Below, piece after piece: positions 1 through 8,865 of a DNA stretch of 64,000 nucleotides (the first letter of the stretch is position 1; each line of letters opens with the position of its first letter). The stretch lies in assembly GCA_029261855.1 (NCBI GenBank), contig JAJDAN010000021.1:1-64000 (forward strand), given 5' to 3'. Both the position numbers and the translations under genes were made by a program. Source of the DNA: Deltaproteobacteria bacterium (GTDB taxonomy: Bacteria; Myxococcota_A; UBA9160; UBA4427). A model generated the notes under the pieces. That model made no database searches and was not told the origin of the DNA. It saw only the letters and a program-made list of their open reading frames with translations.

Positions 1-137
1 GCTGGCGCTGATAAGGTGTCGTCTTGGCGTTAGGATGCAGTGTCACCCGGGATCCCCCTCTGGGCTTTGGAGTTGCGTAGACAACAACCCCTGTAGCCTC
101 AGAGGGCCTGGGTGACCAATGTTCCTGGAAGTGACAC
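1..137. other. Non-coding left edge, possibly the end of a mobile element
   Basis: No convincing gene is visible here. The stretch contains TGTCACCCGGG near 42-52 and, in inverted orientation, GGTGACC near 111-117 and GTGACACC near 129-136. Repeated TGTCAC/GGTGAC motifs of this kind occur at insertion-sequence ends, but the other end and any transposase would lie left of the window. It abuts the stop codon of the thioesterase gene directly. Low confidence. Confidence 0.2.
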
Positions 138-962
138 CTAGAGGCTGCTTCCCCGGCGCAGCGGCCGGATCATTCCGTCCTGCACGAACGACGCGACCAG
201 GCGTCCGTCTCCGTTGAACACGTTCGCGCGGCCATAACATCGCCCGTGCCCGCTGTAGGGGCTGCGGTGCGACAGCAGCATCCAGTCCCCGGCCGGGCAC
301 GGCTCGTGGAAGGTCAGCGTGTGACTGAGGACACCGGTCGAGACGGAGCGATGGGCCTGGGCCTGACCGACACCCACATGCGGTCGCATCGCCGTCCCGA
401 TCAAGAAGCCGTCGGTCGCGAAGGCGAGCAGAGCCTGATCGATCGCGGGGTCCTTCGGCGCGCCAACGAAGCGCGTCCAGACGTCGAGCTCTGGTGGGCC
501 GACGAGGTCCGGGTCACTCAGGTCGACGTCGCCCACGATCCGCATCTCCCAGTCACCGCCTTCACCCTGCGCCTTGCAGTCTTCCGGGCGCGGCACTGCC
601 GGGCCCACATCCGCGTGGCGAATGAAGTCGTCCTCGTCGGCGCTCAGGAGCACGAGCGAGCGCGCACACAGGCGTTCCCCCTGCAGGATCGTCACCGTGC
701 TGCTCGCGAGAGAGCGGCCGGCGTGCATGTTGTCGACTTCGATCGACAGTGGCGCTTCGGGAGACGCGCCGCGGGCGAAGACCGTATGCACGGTCTTCGC
801 CGCCTTGCCGTCGTGGCCGGCCCGCGCCGCCAGGATCGTCTGCCCCAGAAGCTGTCCGCCGAAGACCACGGCGTGTCCGGTCTCGGCGTGCCGACCCCGG
901 TAGCGAAGGGGCCCCGTGGGCTCGAGCGCGAACGCGCGGAGCAGACTCTCGATCGTGAGCAC
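138..962 (-). CDS. TesB-like acyl-CoA thioesterase family protein
   Basis: A 274-residue protein of the double hot-dog acyl-CoA thioesterase (TesB/TesB-like) family, expected to hydrolyse acyl-CoA to free acid and CoA in the cytoplasm. The N-terminal half has the family pattern VFGGQLLGQTILAA and a later HTVFARGASPEAPL segment. The C-terminal half has STGVLSHTLTFHEP followed by WMLLSHRSPYSGHGR, the usual second hot-dog helix and strand, ending with VQDGMIRP. Length matches the family (about 270-290). The start is GTG. It begins 15 bases after the stop of the upstream amidohydrolase gene, so the two probably form an operon for breakdown of an acyl or aryl-CoA substrate; the true substrate is unknown. 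Confidence 0.85.
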   Translation of the reverse strand: MLTIESLLRAFALEPTGPLRYRGRHAETGHAVVFGGQLLGQTILAARAGHDGKAAKTVHTVFARGASPEAPLSIEVDNMHAGRSLASSTVTILQGERLCARSLVLLSADEDDFIRHADVGPAVPRPEDCKAQGEGGDWEMRIVGDVDLSDPDLVGPPELDVWTRFVGAPKDPAIDQALLAFATDGFLIGTAMRPHVGVGQAQAHRSVSTGVLSHTLTFHEPCPAGDWMLLSHRSPYSGHGRCYGRANVFNGDGRLVASFVQDGMIRPLRRGSSL

Positions 963-977
963 GGCTGCGCGCCCGGC

Positions 978-2162
978 TCAGACCGGCACGCGCATGATGC
1001 GCGCCAGATTCTCGCCCATGATCCCGCGAACGCTCTCGTCCGGCAGGCCCGAGGGGAGGTGGTCCGCAAAGCTGCGCGGGTCCGCGATGCCCTCTGGATG
1101 CGGGTAGTCCGAGCCCATCAGCACGTGGTCGGCGCCGAGCGCGTCGATCAGCTGGCCGAGATTGTCTTCGTGGAAGGGGCTGATGTAGAGGTTGCGTTTG
1201 AAGGCCGCGACCGGGTCCTCGTCGAAATCCCCGGGCATCTTGCGGTGCACGTCTTCCAGGTGCTCGAGGAACGACACCACCCAGTCGCCGCCGTTCTCGA
1301 CGGCCGCGACCCGCAGGTCGGGGAAGCGCGAGAAGACGCCGTGGCAGGTGAAGGCCGCCATCGCGTCTTCGATTGGGCGCTTGCCCATGGTCATCCAGAT
1401 GAAGGCGTTCGGCTCGAACGGCAGCATCTCCATGGGGCCGGTCCAATCGCTCTGATAGCGCGAATAGCCGCTGTCCGACGAGTGCATCGACACGAGGATG
1501 TCGTTGTCGACGACCGCCTTCCAGAAGGGATCGAATTCGGGGAGGCCGAAGGACCGCGAGCCGCCGTAGCACGCCACTGGCGCGGGCCGGATGAGCACGG
1601 TCTTGGCACCGCGTTCGACGCACCACTCGAGCTCTTCGATGGCCTTCTCGACGATCGGCAAGGTGATGATGGGCGTCGCGAAGATGCGGTCCTCGTAGTT
1701 GAACGACCAGGTCTCGTGGAGCCACTCGTTGAGCGAATGGATCGCGGCATGGGTCAGCTCGGGATCGTCCCGCATGCGTTCCTCGAGCAGGCTGGCCAGG
1801 GTGGGGAACATCAGGGTGCGGTCGACACCCTGCTCGTCCATCAGCTTCAACCGGGGTGCCGGCTCGTGAAACGCCGGAATGCCCTTCATCGGATTTCCGA
1901 CGAGCTCGCGGTACGGCTTGCCCTCGGGGTTGCCGTCGCGGAAGTAGCCTTCCAGGGCCCCCGGGCGCGCCACCACCTCGAAGGTGGGGTTGGGGATGTA
2001 CTCACTGATCGTTCCGCGGATGGCGATCTTGGTCCGTCCGCGGACCTCGACGTATTCGATCGCGCGCTTGTAGCGCTTCGGCAGGTGTCGCGTGAACGAG
2101 TCCCGCGTCTCGTAAAGATGGTTGTCGGCGTCGAAGATCGGGTAGTCGAGGGAGTTCGTCAT
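978..2162 (-). CDS. Amidohydrolase-2 family metal-dependent hydrolase
   Basis: A 394-residue TIM-barrel hydrolase of the amidohydrolase-2 (PF04909) type. The N-terminus has FDADNHLYE in place of the classic DxHxH metal site, the form seen in many actinobacterial and deltaproteobacterial members. Later motifs include SMHSSDSGYS in the barrel core, VAAVENGGDWV and the C-terminal LMGSDYPHPEG with the conserved aspartate. The family catalyses hydrolysis or non-oxidative decarboxylation of cyclic and aromatic substrates. It is the first gene of a leftward pair with the TesB-like thioesterase, suggesting degradation of an acyl or aryl compound. The substrate cannot be deduced from sequence alone. 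Confidence 0.85.
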   Translation of the reverse strand: MTNSLDYPIFDADNHLYETRDSFTRHLPKRYKRAIEYVEVRGRTKIAIRGTISEYIPNPTFEVVARPGALEGYFRDGNPEGKPYRELVGNPMKGIPAFHEPAPRLKLMDEQGVDRTLMFPTLASLLEERMRDDPELTHAAIHSLNEWLHETWSFNYEDRIFATPIITLPIVEKAIEELEWCVERGAKTVLIRPAPVACYGGSRSFGLPEFDPFWKAVVDNDILVSMHSSDSGYSRYQSDWTGPMEMLPFEPNAFIWMTMGKRPIEDAMAAFTCHGVFSRFPDLRVAAVENGGDWVVSFLEHLEDVHRKMPGDFDEDPVAAFKRNLYISPFHEDNLGQLIDALGADHVLMGSDYPHPEGIADPRSFADHLPSGLPDESVRGIMGENLARIMRVPV

Positions 2163-2282
2163 GGGACGATTCTTATCGCCTTTCTAACAGTCGTGTCAAT
2201 CCTGCTGGCACGGCCCTCCATCTCATCGGGCGCCGGGGTCGTGAGCGGGTTTCAGAGGGCTCCGAGTCGAGCCCCGCAGCGG

Positions 2283-2927
2283 CTACACGGCGATCCAGAG
2301 CAACACGAAGAACGCGGCGCCGACCATCGTCCCGACCCGACGCCCCCGCGGCAGCCCGCCGGCCCGGACCTGCTTGCCGAGTTCGCCGGCGGGGTCCCCG
2401 CTTCGCGCCGCAGCCATCACGACCGGCCCCTCGAATACCGCCGTGGCGACGGCCTTCATGACGAAGGTCGCGAGCAGCACCTTGCCGCTGAGAATCCCGA
2501 GCGGAACGAACGCCAGCACGAAGAGCACCGCCAGCCACGGCGCCAGGATCCCGCCCCAGCTCATCCAGACGAACTGCCGGGTGTCGTTCTGGTCCATTGG
2601 GAAGTCGAACAGGAAGAAGTGACGCCGTGGCGCCTCGAACACCGGCGAAACCGCACCCGACAGCCGCGCTCCTGCGAAATGGCCCCATTCATGGATCGTC
2701 GAGGCGATCACGAAGGCCGCCACGACGGCGTTGGCGACAGCGGCCGCTTCCGCGACGGCCCATCCTGTCACCTGGGCCCAGGTCTGGGCGGCGCCCCACA
2801 TGGTGAGGGCGCCCATGACCATCGCAAAGTGGAAACCGCCGATCTGCAGGATGCGTGCGCGCTCGAAGTCGCGGGCGGCGTTCTTCAGCGCGGCGACCTC
2901 GCCCGGGTCGATCGTTGCTTCGGCCAT
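2283..2927 (-). CDS. Small membrane protein with an HEXXH zinc-protease-like motif
   Basis: A 214-residue integral membrane protein. Four to five hydrophobic segments are visible, near residues 33-52, 58-75, 120-142, 146-165 and at the C-terminus (AAFFVLLWIAV). The second segment runs into STIHEWGHFAG, an HEXXH motif in the position seen in site-2-protease/M50-like proteins. The later WMSWGGILAPW could hold polar residues at the active site, but I see no clear NPDG or LDG motif, so catalytic competence is uncertain. The open frame continues upstream only as a shadow of the MATE gene. I chose the ATG at 2925-2927, which gives MAEATIDPGEV. It lies downstream of the MATE gene on the same strand with a 116-base gap. 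Confidence 0.65.
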   Translation of the reverse strand: MAEATIDPGEVAALKNAARDFERARILQIGGFHFAMVMGALTMWGAAQTWAQVTGWAVAEAAAVANAVVAAFVIASTIHEWGHFAGARLSGAVSPVFEAPRRHFFLFDFPMDQNDTRQFVWMSWGGILAPWLAVLFVLAFVPLGILSGKVLLATFVMKAVATAVFEGPVVMAAARSGDPAGELGKQVRAGGLPRGRRVGTMVGAAFFVLLWIAV

Positions 2928-3043
2928 CTCGTTCGTCCTCTCGTCCCGGTCAGGGCCAAAGGGGCCTCGGGACAAGCAGGCAGGGTAACACGCAAGAAGC
3001 GGAGGCCCGACGGACCGCCGGGCCGCTCTAGAGGCCGGGACCT

Positions 3044-4603
3044 CTAGTCCAGGGTCGTCATCCACTTGCCGCGCCGGAAGCTCACGCCGAGGATCACGGC
3101 CCGGGACACGTGGTCGACGATCAGCGCGTACCAGACGAAGACGACGTCGGCCTGCAGCACGATCGCCACAACGCACGCCACCGGGACCCGGAAAACCCAG
3201 TTCCCCACCGTTGCCGCGATCAGGGGTGTCACCGTGTCGCCGGCCCCGCGGTGTGCACCGCCCAGAGTGAAGTGGAGCTGCAGGAAGGGCTGGGCGAACG
3301 CCAGCGCCAGCATGAAGGGGCCGAGAGCTTCGATGACGATGCGGTCCGACGTGAAGAGCTCGGCCAGTGGAAAGCGCAGGCCGCCGAAGATCACGCCCAG
3401 TGGAATCGCGGTACACAGCGCGAGCACTGCGGCCTGGCGGCCCGCGCGCCAGGCGCCGTCCGGGTCTCGCGCCCCCAGCCGTTGTCCCACGAGGGTCGCG
3501 CAGGCTTGCGCATAGCCGTTCCCCGGGATCCACGAGAAGGAAAGCAGCGGTACGCCGACCGTGTAGGCCGCCACCGCGACCGTGCCGTAGTAGCTCGACA
3601 GCACCCAGAAATAGCTCAGCAGCCCGAGGTTCAGGACGACGCGCTCGGCGACACCCGGGGCCGCGACCCGAATGACCTGGCCGACGACGGCATTGCGGCG
3701 AAACAGCGCGCGCCAGCGGAACGCCGTCGGCGCGTCCGCCGGTTGGCGCGCCATCAACACCAGATAGATCCCGACGCCGATCAGCTGAGATGCCGCCGTC
3801 GCCCAGCCCGCGCCCGCAAGGCCGAGCTGCGGCGCACCCAGCGCACCGAAGATCAGCACCCAGTTCAGCGCCAGCTTGACGGCGGTGACGACGAAGCCGA
3901 TGACCATCGGGGTGCGTGTCTTCCTGTCGGCGCGAAGTGCGCTGTCGAGGGTCAACGTGACCGCCAGCATCACGGACGATCCGACCACCAGTCGTAGATA
4001 GACGAGCGCGCTGTCGATCACGTCGGGCTCGGCGCCAAGCAACGACAGCAGTTGCTGGGGCGCCGCCAGGATCACCAGCGTGAAGGCGAGCGTCACGCCG
4101 ATCGCGACCTGCAGCGACGCCACCAGACATTCCTGGGCGCGCTGGGGCTGACCCGCGCCGATCGAGCGTGCCATCAGAGCGACGCACGCGAGCCCCACGG
4201 CGAAGAGCGCGGACTGGATCAAGGAGAAGAACTGCGTCGCGTAGCCGACGGCCGCCAGCGGAACCGCTGAACCTGCGGCCCCCTCGAGGCGGCCGATCAT
4301 GGCCCGGTCGACGAGTCCCGCGACGCTCACGAGCGCCTGGCCCAGCATCACCGGCCAGCCCAGGCGCAGCAGCTCGCCGGCGATCGAGCGGTTGCTGCCG
4401 GTCGCACGTGCCTGGGCCCGGGCGGCAGTTCGGTCCGGCAGTGCCCCTGCCGCCGCCAGGGTCGTCGCCGGCAGGCCCGGCGCGGTCTCGGGATCGCCCA
4501 GCTCTTCGATGTCGCTCTCGACGGCGCGCCGCGCCGCCGCATCGTCACTGCGGAACCGTTCTTCTGCTTCCTCGTCACCGTCGTGCGGACTTCGGGGGGC
4601 CAT
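3044..4603 (-). CDS. MATE family multidrug/toxin exporter
   Basis: A 519-residue inner-membrane antiporter of the MATE (NorM/DinF) family, expected to export cationic or organic toxic compounds using an H+ or Na+ gradient. After an unusual charged, probably cytosolic N-terminus of about 75 residues come about 12 hydrophobic segments. Family features include LGWPVMLGQALVSVAGLVDRAMIGRLEG near the start and the internal repeat beginning near residue 300 (VIRVAAPGVAERVVLNLGL). The N-terminal extension is rich in acidic residues and arginine and has no recognisable domain. The family normally has 440-470 residues, so the extension accounts for the extra length. It lies upstream of the HEXXH membrane protein on the same strand. 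Confidence 0.9.
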   Translation of the reverse strand: MAPRSPHDGDEEAEERFRSDDAAARRAVESDIEELGDPETAPGLPATTLAAAGALPDRTAARAQARATGSNRSIAGELLRLGWPVMLGQALVSVAGLVDRAMIGRLEGAAGSAVPLAAVGYATQFFSLIQSALFAVGLACVALMARSIGAGQPQRAQECLVASLQVAIGVTLAFTLVILAAPQQLLSLLGAEPDVIDSALVYLRLVVGSSVMLAVTLTLDSALRADRKTRTPMVIGFVVTAVKLALNWVLIFGALGAPQLGLAGAGWATAASQLIGVGIYLVLMARQPADAPTAFRWRALFRRNAVVGQVIRVAAPGVAERVVLNLGLLSYFWVLSSYYGTVAVAAYTVGVPLLSFSWIPGNGYAQACATLVGQRLGARDPDGAWRAGRQAAVLALCTAIPLGVIFGGLRFPLAELFTSDRIVIEALGPFMLALAFAQPFLQLHFTLGGAHRGAGDTVTPLIAATVGNWVFRVPVACVVAIVLQADVVFVWYALIVDHVSRAVILGVSFRRGKWMTTLD

Positions 4604-4689
4604 CTCGGCGCGCAGGCTACCCGATCGGCATCACTCTCTCCGGGGTTCCATCCGGGAAGTTCCGAGATGGACCGCGGGGAGGGTCTCGC

Positions 4690-6393
4690 CTACGGACGCC
4701 GGAGCCACTTCTCGGCGAGCTCGATCCGCTTCTGCAGCTGTTCCGCCGTCGCCTGGGTGATGCGGACGATTCCGGCGCGACGGTTCAGCTCCGCGTTCAC
4801 TTCCGCATGACCGAGACGCGTGCGATGCACGAGGCTGCGCACGCAGGCGCTGTTCTGCTCGCGCAGTCTGCGCCTTCGGCTGCGCGGACTCGCCCCGGCC
4901 GTCGACGCGGGTACGGGCTCGGGCATGGGTACCGGCGTCGGCACGGACTCCCCGAAACCCGGCATCAGCCGGAAGTCGTCCCCGAGACCCGCCTCCGAAT
5001 CCGAATCTCCAACGAGTCCGGGGATCTCCTCTTCGTCCGTGTCTTCGTTCGATTCGCCGTCGCTCGTGACGGGTGACGTATCGAGAGGCTTGCCCTCGAC
5101 ATCGAGCGGAATCGCCGAAATCGCAGCGAAGAGCGAGAGTTGATCGGCGCCTTCGGCGTCCGCCTCCCGCTCTTCTTCCGGGTCCTCGTCCCGGTAGAGT
5201 GCGTCGTCCTCGCGTTCCGGCTTGCGCAGGCTGTGGCGTCGCTGTTCGCCGATCCCCGCGGCGAACGCGCGCAGCCGCGCGTCATCGGGGATGAACATGT
5301 AGGCGCGCTGCTGCGCTGCCCCGGGGTTCATGCGAACGAGGCGCCCGACGGCCTGGCGGAAGAAGAGATCCGTCATCGTGTTGGTCGCGTAGACGCCGAC
5401 GGCTAGTCGCGGGATGTCGACTCCCTCCGACACCATGCGCACCGCGACGATCCAGGGATCGTTCCCCTCGGAGAACGCGGTGATCTTCCTCGACGCCTCC
5501 GGGTCGTCCGACGTCGCGACCGTCACGTCCACGCCCAGGTGGTCGCGAAACAGTCGCGCGATGGACTTTGCGTGTTCCTGATCGAGAGCGATCACCATGC
5601 CGGCCGCGCGTGGATCGCCGAGCCGCAGGTGCTCGACCTGCCGATGTGCCTTCGACAGGACCGCAGCCAGCCATTCGCCGCCGGGATCCAGCGCCGTGCG
5701 CAAGCGTTGACTGGCGAGGTTGCGGCCGAGGGCGTCATCGAAGCCCGCCGAGTAGCTCGCGCCGTCCGGGGCCGTCCATTCCATCCGGCCGCCGATCCGG
5801 GGGAAGTAGACCGGGCGCACGACCTTCCGGTCACGGAGCGCTTCGCCATAGCCGTACTCATAGTCGGCCTGCGCTTCCTCACCCACGTAGCGCACGAACG
5901 GGATGGCGCTCTGATCCGATCGAAACGGAGTGCCCGAAAGACAGAGCCTCACCGGAGCAGGCCCGAAGGCGTGGCGGACACCATCACCCCAGGAGCGCGC
6001 ATCTGCGGCGTGATGGATCTCGTCGAGCACGATGAACGACCGTCCCACGCGACGGCGCAGCGCCTCGGGGTTCGCGGCGACCTGGTGGTAGGTGACTGCG
6101 ATGCCGTGCACGTCCGACGGCAGCGGGCCGTCCGTGGCCGACCAGTCCGGATCGATATGGATATCGAACCCCTCGGCGGCGATCGCCCACTGCATCTTCA
6201 AGTGCTGGGTGGGAACGACGACGACGCAGAACCGCGCTTGCCCCGCGACCAACGCTCGGCGCACCGCGGCCAGTGCGAACGTCGTCTTCCCGGCGCCCGG
6301 AGTCGCGACCGCGAGAAAGTCAGAGTGAACGCGAGCGTCGAACTTCGACAGGGCTTCCCTTTGCCAAGCCCGAAACCGTATCGGCGCCGCCAC
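4690..6393 (-). CDS. Superfamily 2 DEAD/DEAH-box helicase (XPB/restriction-helicase like)
   Basis: A 567-residue SF2 ATPase. RAWQREAL is the Q-like motif, ATPGAGKTTFAL is Walker A, LDEIHHAAD is the DEIH box (motif II), LCLSGTPFRSD is motif III and the segment from VRMVSEGVDIPRL to RQAVGRLVR contains motifs V and VI. This order is typical of XPB-like or type-I/III-restriction-like helicases. From about residue 400 the protein has a long acidic linker (EDPEEEREADAEGAD and EDTDEEEIPG) and a short helical C-terminus. No adjacent methylase or nuclease gene is present, so it looks like a stand-alone helicase rather than part of a restriction locus. It starts with GTG after a GAGGGTGG ribosome-binding site. 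Confidence 0.85.
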   Translation of the reverse strand: MAAPIRFRAWQREALSKFDARVHSDFLAVATPGAGKTTFALAAVRRALVAGQARFCVVVVPTQHLKMQWAIAAEGFDIHIDPDWSATDGPLPSDVHGIAVTYHQVAANPEALRRRVGRSFIVLDEIHHAADARSWGDGVRHAFGPAPVRLCLSGTPFRSDQSAIPFVRYVGEEAQADYEYGYGEALRDRKVVRPVYFPRIGGRMEWTAPDGASYSAGFDDALGRNLASQRLRTALDPGGEWLAAVLSKAHRQVEHLRLGDPRAAGMVIALDQEHAKSIARLFRDHLGVDVTVATSDDPEASRKITAFSEGNDPWIVAVRMVSEGVDIPRLAVGVYATNTMTDLFFRQAVGRLVRMNPGAAQQRAYMFIPDDARLRAFAAGIGEQRRHSLRKPEREDDALYRDEDPEEEREADAEGADQLSLFAAISAIPLDVEGKPLDTSPVTSDGESNEDTDEEEIPGLVGDSDSEAGLGDDFRLMPGFGESVPTPVPMPEPVPASTAGASPRSRRRRLREQNSACVRSLVHRTRLGHAEVNAELNRRAGIVRITQATAEQLQKRIELAEKWLRRP

Positions 6394-6657
6394 GTCGAAC
6401 CACCCTCTTCAGCACACCCATCACCGATGGCGCGGCAATGGGTATTCTCAGATGTCACGATTCATGCCTGGGGGGGACCGAACGGGCGCGCAATCTAGCA
6501 AGAACCGACGCGCGGATTCCAGGTCTTGCAATCCGCACGATTCGTGCATCGCGGGTAGCCATCGGAACAATGGTTGCCTGGGTCGCCTCTCGAGGACGCT
6601 TCGCCATCCGAACCCTGCCGGGCGGCGGCGTCCGCTAGCCTTCTCGCGGAGGAGCAC
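6394..6657. other. Intergenic region between divergent genes
   Basis: This 264-base gap separates the leftward helicase gene from the rightward SDR gene, so it should hold both promoters. I see no convincing coding sequence or strong palindrome. The right end has a clear ribosome-binding site (GGAGG at 6649-6653) for the SDR. Confidence 0.4.
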
Positions 6658-7539
6658 ATGACCGACTACGTGAAGGGCAAGGTCGTCGTCATCACGGGGG
6701 CGGGTGGCGGCTTCGGTCGGCTCGTGGCGCAGAAATGCGGGGCGCGCGGGGCGCGGGTCGTCGCTGCCGATATCGACGAAGAAGCGCTCGCGGAGACGGT
6801 CGACTCGATCGCCTCTACCGAGGCTGCCGGCGCTGCCGAGGCTGCCGGCGCTGCCGGTGCTGCCGGCGGCGAGGTCACCGGCGTCCGGGCGGACGTGACG
6901 AGTCGCAGCGACATGGCCAGCCTGGCGCAGCGCGCCGTTTCCGTGTTCGGGGCGATCGACGTGATGGTCAACAATGCGGGCATCATGCCCCTCGCCCACT
7001 ACGCGGATCATGCGCAGGCCGCCGAGGCGTGGGATCGCTGCATCGACGTCAACCTGAAGGGCGTCCTGCACGGCATCTGCGCGGTACACGATGCGATGAT
7101 CGCGCAGGGGCGCGGACACATCGTGAACGTGTCCTCGATCTACGGCAACTACCCCGTGACCGGCTCGGCCGTCTACTCGGCCACCAAGGCGGCGGTGAAC
7201 GTGCTGTCCGAGGCGCTGCGACAAGAATCTCGCGGCCGCATCAAGGTGACTACGATTCGACCGACGGGCGTCCCCGCCACCGGTCTCGGACAAGGCGTCA
7301 TCAACCCGGCGGCCATCTCCGGCATCCTCGGCGCGAACGAGAGCGACTTCATGGAGACCCTGGGCCAGATCATGCAGGGCACGGCGGCGCCCGAACTCAG
7401 CGACCCGGACCGCATCGAGTACTTCGCGCTGAGCCCCGATCAGCTCGCAGACCAGATCGTGTACGCTATCGACCAGCCCTGGGGCGTCTCGATCAGCGAC
7501 CTGACCGTGCGCGCCTCGGGCGACAGCTACATGATCTGA
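6658..7539 (+). CDS. SDR family NAD(P)-dependent oxidoreductase
   Basis: A 293-residue short-chain dehydrogenase/reductase. The Rossmann glycine motif is ITGAGGGFGR (about residues 10-19), followed by NNAG and the catalytic serine region NVSSIYG, and YSATK provides the catalytic YxxxK. The ATG at 6658 is preceded by a good GGAGG site; longer upstream forms lack coding character. Residues about 56-71 are an Ala/Gly/Glu-rich insertion encoded by five 9-base tandem repeats, in the loop after strand 3. It is followed 2 bases later by a YjbR-like gene and then an SMP-30 gene, so the three form a likely operon. The substrate is not predictable. Confidence 0.9.
   Translation: MTDYVKGKVVVITGAGGGFGRLVAQKCGARGARVVAADIDEEALAETVDSIASTEAAGAAEAAGAAGAAGGEVTGVRADVTSRSDMASLAQRAVSVFGAIDVMVNNAGIMPLAHYADHAQAAEAWDRCIDVNLKGVLHGICAVHDAMIAQGRGHIVNVSSIYGNYPVTGSAVYSATKAAVNVLSEALRQESRGRIKVTTIRPTGVPATGLGQGVINPAAISGILGANESDFMETLGQIMQGTAAPELSDPDRIEYFALSPDQLADQIVYAIDQPWGVSISDLTVRASGDSYMI
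6823..6867 (+). repeat. Five tandem 9-base repeats inside the SDR gene
   Basis: Five consecutive units of the form GCTGCCGNN encode Ala-Ala-Gly or Ala-Ala-Glu. The unit is a multiple of three, so changes in copy number would keep the reading frame. It lies in a surface loop region between Rossmann strands. Confidence 0.85.
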
Positions 7540-7541
7540 CG

Positions 7542-7940
7542 ATGGTCCGCCGCGCCGAATCCCGCGCCCTGTCGTATGAGGACTTCAACGCGTTCTGTGC
7601 AGATCTCCCCGCGACGACCCACGTGGTGCAGTGGGGTGGCTCGGACGTGTGGAAGGTGGGCGGGAAGGTGTTCGCAGTCGGGGGCTGGGCCGACGACGCG
7701 CCGGCCTTCACCTTCAAGACGAGCCGCGACGGGTTCGACACCCTGAACGCGATGCCGGGTGTGCGCCCGGCGCCCTATCTGGCGTCGCGCGGGATGAGCT
7801 GGGTACAGCACTACGCACCGCCGGGGATCGAGGCGCGGATGCTGAAAGAGCTCCTCCGCGAATCGCACCGAATCGTCTCCCTGGGGCTCACGAAGAAGCG
7901 GCAGCGCGAGCTCGGGCTGAACCAGCCCATGCCCGAATGA
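7542..7940 (+). CDS. MmcQ/YjbR family protein
   Basis: A 132-residue protein of the MmcQ/YjbR family (CyaY-like fold), often described as a putative DNA-binding protein, with no established biochemical role. Family features are the N-terminal helix with LPATTHVVQWGG, the strand pair VWKVGGKVFAVGGW, the FTFKTSRDGFDTL segment and the C-terminal helix HRIVSLGLTKKRQREL. It starts 2 bases after the SDR stop codon, so it is translated from the same message. Confidence 0.8.
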   Translation: MVRRAESRALSYEDFNAFCADLPATTHVVQWGGSDVWKVGGKVFAVGGWADDAPAFTFKTSRDGFDTLNAMPGVRPAPYLASRGMSWVQHYAPPGIEARMLKELLRESHRIVSLGLTKKRQRELGLNQPMPE

Positions 7941-7980
7941 CTGCACGCGTGGACCAGACCCCTGCACGAGGCCCTGCCAG

Positions 7981-8865
7981 ATGACACTGCAAATTCGAGA
8001 GATCCCCGGCATCCGGACCGCCTGGGGAGAAAGTGCGCGCTGGGACGAGCAGCGCGGGCGCCTCTACTTCGTGGACTGCGTCTCGCGCACACTCCATTGG
8101 CTCAGCCTCGACGATGACGGCCGTCCCACGCCCGATGTCGCGCTCGAAACCCGCAAGCTGCCTTCGGTGCCGACCGGAATGGTGTTGTGCAGATCCGGCG
8201 CGCTCGTCATCGCCCTGGAGGACGGCCTCCACGTGGTCGATCCCGATCGCGGGACGAGCGATCTGCTGGCGACCTACCCCGCCGAGATGCGCGGACGCGC
8301 CAACGACCTGTGCGCCGACTTCGACAACCATCTCATCACCGGCAAGCTGAACCTCGGCCCCGCGGAGGGCTCGGCCTGGTGGTACTCGGCGCAGGCAGGC
8401 TGGAAGCGGATCGACGACCGGATCTCGAACACGAACGGGCCCGGCGTGGCCGTCCTCGACGGCGAAGCCACGCTCGTGATCGGCGACACCTCGGCCGACT
8501 ACTACGCCTACCCCTACGACGCGGACACAGGAACGGTAGGCGAGCGGCGCACCTTCGGAGCCATGGACGGCGACGAAGGACGTCCGGACGGCAGCGCGTT
8601 CGACAGTGAAGGGGGTCTCTGGTGCGCGCTGGTCGGGGGCGGGTGCATCGCACGCTTCACGACCGCCGGGCTCGACCGACGGATCGAGCTGCCGGTACGC
8701 GATGCCACGGACGTGGCCTTCGCGGGACCGGATCTGGATCGCCTCTTCGTTACGACGATCGGAGTCGCGCGCGGCGACGCGACCCCCGAGCCCGAGGCGG
8801 GCGCCCTGTTCGTCGTCGATGGCCTCGGCGTGCGAGGCCGGGTCGAGCCGCGATTCGACGCCTAG
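7981..8865 (+). CDS. SMP-30/gluconolactonase-like hydrolase
   Basis: A 294-residue six-bladed beta-propeller of the SMP-30/gluconolactonase/LRE family, expected to bind a divalent metal and hydrolyse a lactone or phosphoester-like substrate. Visible features are the opening GESARWDEQRGRLYFVD with the first metal-binding glutamate, RANDLCADFDNHLITG with the conserved Asn-Asp, NTNGPGVAVL and DGSAFDSEGGLWCAL. Length is typical. It follows the SDR and YjbR-like genes on the same strand. Its stop codon overlaps head-on with that of the next, leftward SDR gene at a shared CTAG (8862-8865). Confidence 0.88.
   Translation: MTLQIREIPGIRTAWGESARWDEQRGRLYFVDCVSRTLHWLSLDDDGRPTPDVALETRKLPSVPTGMVLCRSGALVIALEDGLHVVDPDRGTSDLLATYPAEMRGRANDLCADFDNHLITGKLNLGPAEGSAWWYSAQAGWKRIDDRISNTNGPGVAVLDGEATLVIGDTSADYYAYPYDADTGTVGERRTFGAMDGDEGRPDGSAFDSEGGLWCALVGGGCIARFTTAGLDRRIELPVRDATDVAFAGPDLDRLFVTTIGVARGDATPEPEAGALFVVDGLGVRGRVEPRFDA

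Noticed and set aside
246..3047. A 933-codon open frame on the plus strand
   Set aside because: It lies antisense to the thioesterase, amidohydrolase and HEXXH protein genes. Its composition (Arg, Glu, His and Val rich) is typical of a GC-rich shadow frame, with no domain visible.
2928..4187. In-frame N-terminal extension of the HEXXH protein
   Set aside because: The extension overlaps the MATE gene in another frame and has shadow composition; the ATG at 2925-2927 gives a natural start.
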